Shown here one piece after another: positions 15,816 through 24,303 of a DNA stretch of 30,575 nt. The position numbers were made by a program, and so were the translations under genes. Under the pieces are notes generated by a model that had not been told where the DNA came from, did not search any database, and worked only from the letters and a program-made list of their open reading frames with translations. Positions within the stretch are counted from its first letter, which is position 1; the number at the start of each line of letters is the position of its first letter. The DNA comes from Kiritimatiellia bacterium (GTDB lineage Bacteria > Verrucomicrobiota > Kiritimatiellia > RFP12 > UBA1067): positions 1-30,575 of the forward strand of contig JAFRBA010000181.1 of the NCBI GenBank assembly GCA_017405115.1. The letters are read 5' to 3'.

Positions 15816-17761
15816 CCGTCGTTCCTCCTCAAGTGCAGCTTGCCTTCCCTGTATTCGCCGTTCCACACGGAAGCCACCTCGCCGTCGACGCGAATGTCGA
15901 AGGCTCGGTCCTCGCCATGGGTGTTTAGCAGCATGACCAGCGTTGAATCGCCATATCCGGGATGCTCTGTTACGACAAGCCCGGTGTCGTCGCGCGTTAT
16001 GCGGCGGACGACGCCGGCCTCCTTCGCGGCGAACGCATAGAGCTTCCACATAGGGTTCTCGATCTTGCCGTCGACGGACCCCCCGAGGCCCAATGCGACC
16101 TGGTGTTCGAGGTCGAAGTTCACGACAATGACCTTGCCTCTGCCCAGGCGCTTGATGCTCACGACCGTGTTGCCAGTCTGGTCACGCGCAAGCACGTCGC
16201 AGCCGACCGGCTTCTGCTCCGCCACGAACGTGTCGGAGGCACGCAGGCGCGATCCCGCGAAGTCGAACTCGATCTTGTGGTCGCCGTTGTACATCACCGA
16301 TTCCAGTCCTGCCACCTCGAGCCAGTCCGAATAGCCCGCCTGCCCGCCGCGCGAGACGATCATCGTCGCTCCCGCCTTCACCCGGTCGACGACGCGTGTC
16401 CAGGCACGGTTTGAGTAGGTGGACCATCCCGTTCCGGACGGCACGATGTAAAGACTCGCCTCGGGTAGCTCCTGCGACTCCGCCCCGCAGAAGGCGACGT
16501 CGAACCCGGCCTGCTTGACAAGCATGAACGCCCCGAACGAAGTCTGCCAGAACTCTTCCATCTCGGAGACAAGGCAGACGGCGTCGATCCGGCGCGGCGG
16601 AATGGCCTTGAACGGCAATGAGTCCTTGAACCTGCGGAATTCGCGAATCGCCTGCGCCTGCGGCTTGGGCGTGCGGGCGGCATCAGGCCTGATCATTCCA
16701 AGCTCCCGTTCCATCGAGTTGTTCTCGAACGGCGGATAGGCGAGATGATCCTGGTCGAAGGCCACCCACCAGAGATAGCCGGCGAGCCCGTGCATCCACG
16801 TCGCGAACGCCTGCTGGCGGATGCCAAGCGCCGCCATCCAGTCGGGCGACATCGTCGGCCCGAAGTTGCCGACCTCCTGGGGGAAGGCCCGTCGCCCAGA
16901 GACGCCCTCGTAGAAGAGCGACTGCGCCGGCTGCTGCATCGCGTTTCGGAACGTGTTGAGCGCACCCCTGTTCGCCTCCGGCCTGTACGGCGAAGGATAC
17001 GTGTGCGGCGTCAGGATGTCAAGCAGTTCGCCCTGGTGCCGCAGGTTCCACGGCCGGGTGAAGTCGGAGCTCATCCCGTGCATTCCGGCGATCACCGGAC
17101 GCGAGGGGTCTTCGATCCGAATCGCCGACGAAGCCATGTTCAGCCATACCCACAGATCCTCAGGACGCTTGGCTGTCCCGAGGTTGTTGCACTCGTTACC
17201 GAGATCCCAGGCCGCAATCGCCGGATGGTTCCTGAAACGGCGCACGAAGGCCCGCATGAACCGGCTTTCCACCATCAACGCCTCGTTGTCTGTCAGCAGG
17301 TCCATGCCCTCCACCGCACGCGGGAAGAAGAGCCTTCCCGACATCCAGCCCGTCAGAACCGCAACCATCAGCTTTATCTTGTGGCGGTGGGCGGCGTCGC
17401 AGAAGAACCGGAAGCGCTCCACGGCCTTGCCGTCCAGCCAGTAGGGATCGTAGACGGGGGTCTCCTTCCCCTCGACGAGGTACTCCAGTCGCTTCCCCGA
17501 GCACCCGATGTTGCGCACGATCGGCTGGAACTCGCTCCATGTCGGGAATACGCGCATCACCTCCACGCCGCTGGCGGCGACTGCGGCGATGTCCTTCTCG
17601 ATCTCCCATGCGTCCCAGTCCTGCTGCCGCCACATGTGGACACCGGCCTTCGAGCCCCAGAAGTTGCAGCCGATGAAAAACTCTCCAGGACGGAAGATGT
17701 CATCCGCCGCCACCGTCATCGTAGCGGACAGAACCGCCACCACTGCAAGCTTTATCTTCAT
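15794..17761 (-). CDS. Secreted GH5-like (clan A) glycoside hydrolase
   Basis: The protein has 655 residues with a signal peptide ending about AADD at residue 20. Residues 25-345 form a clan-A TIM barrel: GVEVMRVFPTWSEF on an early strand, AAWDLGNECNNL with the acid/base Glu190 in the Asn-Glu pair, and RRAFPQEVGNFGP with the probable nucleophile Glu296. Enzymes with this arrangement cleave beta-mannosidic or beta-glucosidic links with retention. Residues 390-560 look like a glutamine-amidotransferase-type domain, as is common behind secreted hydrolases (CLVSEMEEFW, then YIVPSGTGW). A small beta domain closes the protein. An AAGGAAA site lies before the start. It overlaps the next gene by 22 bases. 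Substrate unproven. Confidence 0.8.
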   Translation of the reverse strand: MKIKLAVVAVLSATMTVAADDIFRPGEFFIGCNFWGSKAGVHMWRQQDWDAWEIEKDIAAVAASGVEVMRVFPTWSEFQPIVRNIGCSGKRLEYLVEGKETPVYDPYWLDGKAVERFRFFCDAAHRHKIKLMVAVLTGWMSGRLFFPRAVEGMDLLTDNEALMVESRFMRAFVRRFRNHPAIAAWDLGNECNNLGTAKRPEDLWVWLNMASSAIRIEDPSRPVIAGMHGMSSDFTRPWNLRHQGELLDILTPHTYPSPYRPEANRGALNTFRNAMQQPAQSLFYEGVSGRRAFPQEVGNFGPTMSPDWMAALGIRQQAFATWMHGLAGYLWWVAFDQDHLAYPPFENNSMERELGMIRPDAARTPKPQAQAIREFRRFKDSLPFKAIPPRRIDAVCLVSEMEEFWQTSFGAFMLVKQAGFDVAFCGAESQELPEASLYIVPSGTGWSTYSNRAWTRVVDRVKAGATMIVSRGGQAGYSDWLEVAGLESVMYNGDHKIEFDFAGSRLRASDTFVAEQKPVGCDVLARDQTGNTVVSIKRLGRGKVIVVNFDLEHQVALGLGGSVDGKIENPMWKLYAFAAKEAGVVRRITRDDTGLVVTEHPGYGDSTLVMLLNTHGEDRAFDIRVDGEVASVWNGEYREGKLHLRRNDGCIMAVK

Positions 17762-17851
17762 TGTCGCATTTCCTTGCTACTCATCGCATGGTTTTCCTTC
17801 CCACACCTTCCACCGAGAGCTGGCATTTCACGCTCTCGCGGCCCGACGACA

Positions 17852-17878
17852 TGTCGAGAGTTATCGTTCATCTCGACA
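17852..17878 (-). other. Hairpin spanning the CE15-GH163 stop codon
   Basis: TGTCGAGA and TCTCGACA pair perfectly over eight bases with an eleven-base loop, and the TGA stop at 17870-17868 lies at the loop edge. No T-run follows in either direction. It may stabilise the mRNA end or attenuate read-through into the GH5-like gene, but a Rho-independent terminator is not supported. Confidence 0.35.
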
Positions 17879-20800
17879 GAATTGCAATCTCTATCGCGTC
17901 AACAAGCAAAGAGTCAAATGCCGGTTTCTCACCGCTTTTCCACTTAGTGCGTCCAGGCGATATCCAGAGCTTCGTTTTCTTGCCAGGACGAAACACACCA
18001 ACGTCGTACCACCCCCACTCATTCTTCAGCGATTTCGCTTGCAAGGAGTAATTGGCACATGCCTGTGCATTTTTCGACTCATCCCACACTCCAGCCCAGA
18101 AAACCTCACCGTCTGGCGCATCTTTTGCACGGACGCATTTCAAATGCACCCGGAACACATAATCAACGCCCTCATCAAACGCAACGTCTTCGAATCCGAA
18201 AACCGTGTTCCATGCAGCCCTTCCATTGCCAAACCGATATGTGGGCCTGCCTGTCTCGCCATCTGACTTCTGAAATTTACCCATCCAGACAGGGAAGTCC
18301 GGCGCATACAGACGGGCCTTGTCGAAACTGCCGCGCGCCGTGTCGGAACCTGCCATGCGTTCCAACAACTGAACGTCACTGGCGTTGCCACTATCCCGAA
18401 AGAACACCTTGCGCCCACTGCGGCTTCGCGCCAGTATTGAACTGGCAAGCGCCGAGCGGCCTTTGGCAGCAGCTGTCTTGACCGGATCCTTTGTTATGTA
18501 ACGCGACGACTGCATAATTCGCTGATAGTCGTTCCATAGCGCACTCATACGAACATTGTAACGGTACGTCTCAGACTCGTTCCTGACAGCATCCTCCGCA
18601 CGTTTCCATATCTGATCGGCCCATTCAATCGTATTCATGTCCGGCGGCGCATCGGTAATGGGCATGTAGATAAGCGTCGGGTTTCTACCTCCCCGCCAAT
18701 GCGCTCTGCTCTCCGACAGCAGACGATCATAGTATTGACGGGCAAATGGCGCAGCCGCGCCGTAATAGCCTGTAAAAAAGCGCTCAAGCAACGGCTCAAC
18801 GGGAAGATCGGGATTCCACATCCACTTGGCCAGCAAATACAACTTGAGTTCGCCAAAGAAAGCATGATACGCCCTCCAATCCCCCTGCTCCCGAAGATAT
18901 CTCACTCCGCTATCGCGAAACAGCCGAATGTTGCTATGCATTGAATCAAAATTCGCAAAAGCCTGCATATACTGCCGGAAGTTCACGGTGTAATCCCAGA
19001 CGAACAGACGTTTCGACATGCCAGACCATGTGCGCAACTCATTGCCAAACCCCACCGTCTCCAGATGGCACGATTCCGCCAGAGGACCTCCGAAATCGCA
19101 CTCAACCGTGCATAGGCACGGCATGACATTATGCCGGGGCCTCACGTGTTTCGGCGGCTTGCGCGTGTATTGATACGCCAAAGTCTCGACAACCACTCCC
19201 GGAAATTCACGTTCCACGCGCTCCGCGACAGCGTTCACAAAATGAATCATCGTACCGGCGTGGGACTCCTCCTCGTCATCGACAGCTTTGCACGACTCGC
19301 ACTCGCAGAAAGTCTGACAGTCATTCTGCGACACTCCAACAAACCGCGCTGACGGATTTAACCGAAGACGAGCCAGGACCCCCTCCGTAACGATCCTCAG
19401 CACGTCTTTATTGGTCAGGCATAACTGCGTCCCCTCCGACTGTCTGCGACCATTGAAAAAGGCAAAATATTCAGGATGCGTTTTAAAATACTTGGACGGC
19501 GGAACGAGGATGTCAAACGTATGGCAAGTGCCTAAAACATTATCAAAGCCAAACGACCCTCCGTTAATCCGAAGCCTGTCCGCGAACTCAGCATTTGACA
19601 TCACATCGTACCAAAGCGCATCGCGGACTTCAAAGGCAGGCCTCTGCACCTCATCCAAATCCGCCGGCACCGACAGCTCGTCGCGCGTAGGCACTACTTC
19701 ATGCCACGAGGAAAACCAACCGACGCCACAATAGGTCTCCAGGATTTCATAAATTCCGTAGAGAACGCCCCTCTGCCCTCCAGTCACGCGCAACTTACCA
19801 TCCTTTGCACAAAGACGAAAGCCGTCGACTCCAAGACTCTTGGACTCGTCTTGCTCAAGAAGAACCACAGCAGAACCTGGAGATGAAACGATTTCCGGAC
19901 GCACGCCCACTATCCTTTCAACATAAGTTGCGTATTCATCGGCAGCCTTCAACATGCGTTTCGACGCATCAGGTGGGCAAAATACGGCTCCAGCACGCCC
20001 TCCTCTCTCTGCAAGGACAATACTCGACCTACCTGCATCGGCAGAAGCGCCGTCGTCACGTCCAAGAGAATTCAACCAGCCGTGGGCTTCGGCGAAATCC
20101 ATGTAGCACTGCCAGTCGTAGCGCGTTATGTCATGAACTCCCGTCCGCAAATGATAACCAAGCGTTCCTGCATTGAACGGCACATCCGCCTTCGGGAACC
20201 CGTGCGCCACCAAACCCGGTTTTCCATATAGCTGCCAAACTGGCGAAGCAAGCTCCAACGCAGCGAATTCACCTCTCGGCCCAGCCCAGGCGTCTTCCGT
20301 GGCACTTGAAACGTAAAGCAGGCGCGGCGCAACCAGTGCAAGCAGAAAATGCTGGTCAAACGGCATGTCGCAACTCTTGCCAACCGCATCGCAGTCCCTT
20401 CCGACGTAGTTGGTGTAGTTCGGACAGAACCATTTCTCGGCCAATTTCACGATGTTCACTATGTGCTCTGACTCGAGCAAGGAAATGTGATTCAGCTTTG
20501 CACCAGAACATCCCGAGCAACACGACACAGTCAGCGCAAAGCGCTTGTCAAAAGCGCCAGCAAAAAGTGCCGTCTTGCCATTCCTTGAGAGGCCAACCGC
20601 CGCCGCCCGTTTGGCATCAAGCAGAGGCTCGGTCTCCACCCAGTCGAGTATGCGACTCATGCCCCACGCCCACGCGGACAAGATGCCCCACTCTGTCGGA
20701 CCTCGTCTCATGAGCCTTTCTGGTCCAAACACTTTAAAGACTCCGGACGTCGCCACATCTGACCCGCGGCAGTCCTCTGCAACATCCTGATTGCAATATG

Positions 20801-21290
20801 CAACAACGGCAAATCCGCGCGAGACAATGTCATCCACGGGCAACCAATACGCATGCCGGGGCGCATTCACGTCGTCAGCACTCTCGGACGGTCTTGGACT
20901 CGAGTGTATGAACACTGGAGCGGGCGTTGAACGCCTTGGAATCCACACCGAAAAATTTATATCGCCACTGCCACCCGGCCCAGAATATGTGGCCCTGATA
21001 CGCTTGCGTATAGCCTTCCCCCCATAGCACACCTCGGGCGTTGCGCTCTCGGAAAACGCAAGATCTGCCGGTCTTTCGACTGGACGCATGCCATATTCCT
21101 GCTCAAGCAAAATCCTCTCAATCTCAGGTCGGCGCAACGTTTCCCACTGTTCGCGGGAACACACAGGCTTGCCCGACGTCGTGACAAGCAATGGGGGAAC
21201 ATCATACGGGACGGGCGGCTTGTTGAAGTCAGCGTTGGACACATAACCGATTCCAACGGCGCTCACAAGAAGCATGGACGACTTCATCAT
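17868..21290 (-). CDS. Secreted fusion: CE15-like glucuronoyl esterase, GH163/DUF4838 and C-terminal beta domain
   Basis: The start is set at 21290, where the hydrophobic signal MMKSSMLLVSAVGIGYVSNA begins. The frame stays open 73 codons upstream, but that part is group II intron sequence. The product is 1140 residues. Residues 45-405 match CE15: GLSRNGKTALFAG (Ser235), TEDAWAGP near 331, and RTGVHDITRYDW (His386). Residues 425-1030 match DUF4838/GH163: QNDCQTFCECESCKAVDDEE, FVNAVAERVEREFP, VVETLAYQYTRKPPKH, and RYLREQGDW. The end looks like a carbohydrate-binding beta-sandwich. CE15 cuts glucuronoyl esters; GH163 members remove GlcNAc from glycans. The fusion suggests a glycan with both features. 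GC content is visibly lower than in the hydrolase genes downstream. Confidence 0.82.
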   Translation of the reverse strand: MMKSSMLLVSAVGIGYVSNADFNKPPVPYDVPPLLVTTSGKPVCSREQWETLRRPEIERILLEQEYGMRPVERPADLAFSESATPEVCYGGKAIRKRIRATYSGPGGSGDINFSVWIPRRSTPAPVFIHSSPRPSESADDVNAPRHAYWLPVDDIVSRGFAVVAYCNQDVAEDCRGSDVATSGVFKVFGPERLMRRGPTEWGILSAWAWGMSRILDWVETEPLLDAKRAAAVGLSRNGKTALFAGAFDKRFALTVSCCSGCSGAKLNHISLLESEHIVNIVKLAEKWFCPNYTNYVGRDCDAVGKSCDMPFDQHFLLALVAPRLLYVSSATEDAWAGPRGEFAALELASPVWQLYGKPGLVAHGFPKADVPFNAGTLGYHLRTGVHDITRYDWQCYMDFAEAHGWLNSLGRDDGASADAGRSSIVLAERGGRAGAVFCPPDASKRMLKAADEYATYVERIVGVRPEIVSSPGSAVVLLEQDESKSLGVDGFRLCAKDGKLRVTGGQRGVLYGIYEILETYCGVGWFSSWHEVVPTRDELSVPADLDEVQRPAFEVRDALWYDVMSNAEFADRLRINGGSFGFDNVLGTCHTFDILVPPSKYFKTHPEYFAFFNGRRQSEGTQLCLTNKDVLRIVTEGVLARLRLNPSARFVGVSQNDCQTFCECESCKAVDDEEESHAGTMIHFVNAVAERVEREFPGVVVETLAYQYTRKPPKHVRPRHNVMPCLCTVECDFGGPLAESCHLETVGFGNELRTWSGMSKRLFVWDYTVNFRQYMQAFANFDSMHSNIRLFRDSGVRYLREQGDWRAYHAFFGELKLYLLAKWMWNPDLPVEPLLERFFTGYYGAAAPFARQYYDRLLSESRAHWRGGRNPTLIYMPITDAPPDMNTIEWADQIWKRAEDAVRNESETYRYNVRMSALWNDYQRIMQSSRYITKDPVKTAAAKGRSALASSILARSRSGRKVFFRDSGNASDVQLLERMAGSDTARGSFDKARLYAPDFPVWMGKFQKSDGETGRPTYRFGNGRAAWNTVFGFEDVAFDEGVDYVFRVHLKCVRAKDAPDGEVFWAGVWDESKNAQACANYSLQAKSLKNEWGWYDVGVFRPGKKTKLWISPGRTKWKSGEKPAFDSLLVDAIEIAILSR

Positions 21291-21294
21291 ATTG

Positions 21295-21416
21295 TAGAGT
21301 AGAGCCCCACGCCTCGGCGTTGCCGCGCACCCGCTTGCGCGCCCTTCGGGTTGCCTTCGGCAAGGTTCCCTCCGAAGCGAAGCTTCTGCGGTGCATGGTG
21401 CGACTTCCCCCTCGTC
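21295..21416 (-). ncRNA. Group II intron domain VI, expanded by hairpins
   Basis: The stretch begins GACGAGGGGG after domain V and ends GGGGCTCTACTCTAC, as in bacterial group II introns. The middle is much longer than a usual domain VI and is packed with small hairpins (for example TTGCC-TTC-GGCAA). It includes a 17-mer, CGCGCACCCGCTTGCGC on the plus strand at 21324, that recurs at 28602. Confidence 0.6.
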
Positions 21417-21450
21417 AAACCGTACGTGCGGATTTCCCGCATACGGCTTT
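21417..21450 (-). ncRNA. Group II intron domain V
   Basis: The minus strand shows the catalytic hairpin: AGCCGTAT on one side pairs with GTACGGTTT on the other, with an apical GCGG/CCGC stem capped by GAAA-type loop sequence. Length (34 bases) and the AGC triad fit domain V. It is followed by domain VI and the intron 3' end. Confidence 0.8.
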
Positions 21451-21528
21451 CCATCAAGTGCTTTTCCCGTTGCCATGGATTCTTGCCTTTCTTTGATTGT
21501 CAAGCGCATATTATGCGCATTTTTCCTG

Positions 21529-21786
21529 TCAAATCCGCGCCCTCCTCACGTCCGCCCACACGAGGCGGTAGAGGCCGTAGTGAGTCATCTCGCCGTAGTA
21601 GGTGTCAGCGAACTTCAGTCGGTAGTACCGCTGGCTCTTCCTGTTGAGGAATCGTGCCATGCGCTTCAGCACATAGTGGTTCACCTTGCGGAAGACCCTG
21701 TACGGATATCCGACGGAGTAGAACGCGCCCCACCCCTTCAGCAGTCTGTTCGCCCTTTCGACGACGGTTTCGACAGGCAACAACAC
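21529..21786 (-). pseudogene. C-terminal fragment of group II intron reverse transcriptase/maturase
   Basis: The 85 residues include NRLLKGWGAFYSVGYPYRVF and KVNHYVLKRMARFLNRKSQR, which are typical of the maturase X region. The ending near YGEMTHYGLYRLV lacks an endonuclease domain. Full-length relatives exceed 400 residues, so roughly four fifths is gone. An in-frame stop lies at 21801, just before this segment. The first codon is GTG and has no meaning as a start. No enzymatic activity is expected. Confidence 0.85.
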
Positions 21787-21839
21787 AACAGACTCCTTTC
21801 ATTCTTTAAGCCATGCCGAGCTTTAAGCACACCTTCACC

Positions 21840-24128
21840 TTACCTTAAAATAATAGTCAGTCCGGGCTTGCTCGCCCTAAGCTTCAACATGTCGTCGATG
21901 ACAACAAGTTCAAGCCTTGCGGCGGCCTTTTCAGACAGAGACGAGGCGTCCATCACAAAAGTCGTAGACCTCGGCAGTGCATCTGCGGAAATCAAGACGT
22001 AGTCATCCGGTCTTGGGCTGTCGAGTTCACCCATGTCAATCTTGACAGTTACGACGGCAGGAGCCTCTATTGTCGCAGAAGGAACATTCATGGCATCGGA
22101 AACAACCGTCTCACCTGACGCATTCGTCGAAACTACAAAGCCAATCACATCGGACAAGACGACAGTACCGGAAAAGCCGATGTCGAACACGGGATGCTCG
22201 CACCGACTGGCCAACGCAACAGTTCCCGAACCTGAAACAATGACGCCCGAGGGATTGCCGTAGCCCTTCGGCGTAAGGCCAAGCCACTTGTTCATGAGAT
22301 ACGCCTCGGTGTCGTCACGTTCCGTTTCCGAAAGAGCCCGCTTGTAGAACAGGCTCTCGCCATGGATGAGCATGTTGTCTGCACTTGTGTTTTCATAGGC
22401 GCCGAAGCAGCGGAGGGGAAAAGCCTCGGAAAAAGAAACCGAAAGCACTTCCGGTCTATAGTTGAACTTCCGTTGCGTTGGCTTGGCGCCTGAAACGCCA
22501 TTCAGGCGAACCCCCGCTTCTTTGACAAATTCCGGGCAACTCGTTCCCGGATTGAAAACAGCCGTGCTGGAGTAAACGCGACGCAGCAAATAGTCATTGC
22601 TTGCATTTATGCTTTTCCCCAAGAACGGAGTTCCGCCTCCGGCGCTCGTGTCAAGAACCATGAATCCAGTCTTGAAATCGAAGACCTGTCCTGACGCAGT
22701 CTCGGCGGCTCCGAGTCGGAGGGTGCAACCGGATTCGGCAAAGGAATAATCATAGGTGAACCAGGTGCGTAACGGACCAAAACCGTGCACGTCGGCCTCA
22801 TGCTTCGGCGTGCGAGACGAGCCGTAGAGGCAGTAGGTCTGCGTATTGTCAAATGGACTTTCCCTCAAATTATAGTGGTAACCCACGCTCGAAACGCGGC
22901 TGGAATAGCGGCTGATTGTATTCGCCATGTCGGTATCGTACCAAATGCCGGCGTCCTTGCCCGATTCGACTTCCGTGTCAAACGCTGCCGGGGAACCTGG
23001 AGCGTCTTTCACATCGGTTAGCACGACCGATGCGCCAGACGCAACGGCAAGAGAGCCGGTAAAAGTTCCGCCAATGGCAAAGTCGCCGTCAGAAACAGCC
23101 ACGGAGCCAGTGCCGAAAAGACGGATTTCCCTGTCTGTTGCAGGCGGCTTCGCCGTTCCCCACTTCGCAGCAAGATACGACTCTATGTCGCCGCGCTCTC
23201 CTTCAGTCGGCACTCGGCTCATCAGGATGATCTCGCAATAGTTGCCGCCTCCAAAATAATTGCTGAAAATATCCATGCAAAGCCCCTGCAGACTCATGGC
23301 CGTCCCACCGAAGGCAATGGTTTGCCATTCTCCGTTCAAACCAGTCTGCGTAGGATCAACCTGCACCCCATCTACATACGTCGTGCGATTTTCCGAAAAG
23401 ATTGGATATGCAGCAGTTGGAGTTGTAGCCCCATCTACAAGGCCCCCGCGCGCCAGCCGATGCAGAACCGAATATCCACCGCCTTGCTGGCTTCCAAACA
23501 CGACAAAGGCAAACTTACACGACACGGACGCAGAAGGTTTCGACGGATCGGTATCGGCTTTTGAGTCGCTCGAGCTGTAGAACGTAATGCGGCGCGAAAA
23601 TTGGGCAGAATTGCCGAAGCTCACGTATGGCATGCCGCTGACCTCGTTTGTCGCCACAAACGGCATCACGCTCTTGAACGTCTTGTCATCGGCATACGCC
23701 AGTCCACGGTTATTCATCGCATAATATGGCTGGTCATTTCCACGACAATCGTACCAACGGTTTATCGTGGGATATGACTTGTCATTGAAACTCACCCGCT
23801 TCACGTCTCCTGCTGGGTCGTCATTGATCCGTTCATAGCAAAGGGAATTAGTCGCCGATGCATCAAGCCATAAAACAACATCGTCCTTCCAGCTCGAACT
23901 AGTCAATGTAATCGCAGAATTGTCAACATGGACGACTGCCGGATATTCGCCTTTCGACATTGTCGCCGACGCCCCCTCTTGGATGTCAAACTGCTGTTCC
24001 GCCTCAGTCACCGAGACGACGTTGTCTGCCCCAGTAACTGTTATGTTCTTCCCCGAGACAACAACATCTCCATGCGCTGTCAAGGCTACAAGCCCTATCG
24101 CTACAGCGACAGTCAAAAAGTGTTTCAT
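21840..24128 (-). CDS. Secreted LamG-type (concanavalin-like) surface protein
   Basis: The protein has 762 residues with a signal peptide (MKHFLTVAVAIGLVALTAHG). Two LamG-like beta-sandwich units can be followed by their closing motifs, LMSRVPTEGERGDIESYLAA with KWG near 303-324 and YKRALSETERDDTEAYLMNK with WLG near 595-617. The opening VVLWLDASATNS and NRWYDCRGND segments are also typical. PVC bacteria encode many such secreted proteins, thought to bind glycans or form cell-surface layers. No catalytic residues are seen. A strong ribosome-binding site (AAAGGAG) lies nine bases before the ATG. Its upstream region is a copy of the one before GH109. Third positions are richer in A and T than in flanking genes. 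No sorting tail of the PEP-CTERM kind is visible. Confidence 0.75.
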   Translation of the reverse strand: MKHFLTVAVAIGLVALTAHGDVVVSGKNITVTGADNVVSVTEAEQQFDIQEGASATMSKGEYPAVVHVDNSAITLTSSSWKDDVVLWLDASATNSLCYERINDDPAGDVKRVSFNDKSYPTINRWYDCRGNDQPYYAMNNRGLAYADDKTFKSVMPFVATNEVSGMPYVSFGNSAQFSRRITFYSSSDSKADTDPSKPSASVSCKFAFVVFGSQQGGGYSVLHRLARGGLVDGATTPTAAYPIFSENRTTYVDGVQVDPTQTGLNGEWQTIAFGGTAMSLQGLCMDIFSNYFGGGNYCEIILMSRVPTEGERGDIESYLAAKWGTAKPPATDREIRLFGTGSVAVSDGDFAIGGTFTGSLAVASGASVVLTDVKDAPGSPAAFDTEVESGKDAGIWYDTDMANTISRYSSRVSSVGYHYNLRESPFDNTQTYCLYGSSRTPKHEADVHGFGPLRTWFTYDYSFAESGCTLRLGAAETASGQVFDFKTGFMVLDTSAGGGTPFLGKSINASNDYLLRRVYSSTAVFNPGTSCPEFVKEAGVRLNGVSGAKPTQRKFNYRPEVLSVSFSEAFPLRCFGAYENTSADNMLIHGESLFYKRALSETERDDTEAYLMNKWLGLTPKGYGNPSGVIVSGSGTVALASRCEHPVFDIGFSGTVVLSDVIGFVVSTNASGETVVSDAMNVPSATIEAPAVVTVKIDMGELDSPRPDDYVLISADALPRSTTFVMDASSLSEKAAARLELVVIDDMLKLRASKPGLTIILR

Positions 24129-24230
24129 GCTTTCAGCTCCTTTGCTAGTGTTTGATTGTTAGGAGCATTGTAGCACCAAAAGCCGCAACACGTCCATACC
24201 TATTTTACGACAATAACTATTTTGGGACAT
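24121..24230 (-). repeat. Upstream regulatory cassette, copy A (before LamG gene)
   Basis: These 110 bases align without gaps to 25739-25848; I count about 23 mismatches by eye. The match continues about 17 bases further into the coding region, so both proteins begin MKH(F/I)LT. The copy contains an extended -10, a ribosome-binding site, and a degraded version of the last codons of the regulator gene (stop TAA at 24207-24205, an internal TAG at 24219-24217). Confidence 0.8.
24167..24175 (-). promoter_or_regulatory. LamG gene promoter, extended -10 TGCTACAAT
   Basis: The minus strand reads TGGTGCTACAATGCTCC. The TGnTAnAAT pattern is kept in the copy before GH109 (TGCTAAAAT). A weak -35 (TGGACG-like) lies about 18 bases upstream. 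The predicted leader is about 30 bases. Confidence 0.6.
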
Positions 24231-24303
24231 TATCTGCGCCCGTCCTGCGGAGAAGCGCGGCAACTCGTTCCTACGCACCGTCGCGCTTGACACCTGCGGC
24301 GCG

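Larger units (their letters stand above)
21294..21801 (-). mobile_element. 5'-truncated group II intron remnant
   Basis: Reading on the minus strand, the segment holds the last 85 residues of an intron-encoded maturase, a linker, domain V, domain VI and the 3' end CTCTACTCTAC. Four bases after that end the ATG of the CE15-GH163 gene begins. Everything 5' of the maturase C-terminus is missing: the reverse-transcriptase domain, intron domains I-III and the 5' end. Loss from the 5' side is what incomplete target-primed reverse transcription produces. It cannot splice as it stands. The left limit is uncertain within about 21787-21839. Confidence 0.82.

Noticed and set aside
12297..16040. Plus-strand open frame of 1247 codons opposite the SGNH fusion
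   Set aside because: It mirrors the minus-strand gene almost end to end and its translation is low-complexity. The minus strand has a signal peptide and catalytic motifs.
15816..16049. N-terminal extension of the SGNH fusion to 16049
   Set aside because: The extra 78 residues are Arg-rich, overlap the GH5-like gene, and precede a good ribosome site and a signal-peptide start at 15815.
21292..21297. TACAAT just before the CE15-GH163 start as a -10 box
   Set aside because: It arises from the intron's CTCTAC end plus AAT, lacks TG before it and would place transcription start inside the coding region.
21291..21509. N-terminal extension of the CE15-GH163 protein to 21509
   Set aside because: It encodes domain V and VI sequence of the intron, and a normal signal peptide starts at 21290. 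An intron-borne start at 21476 is kept only as a question in the findings.
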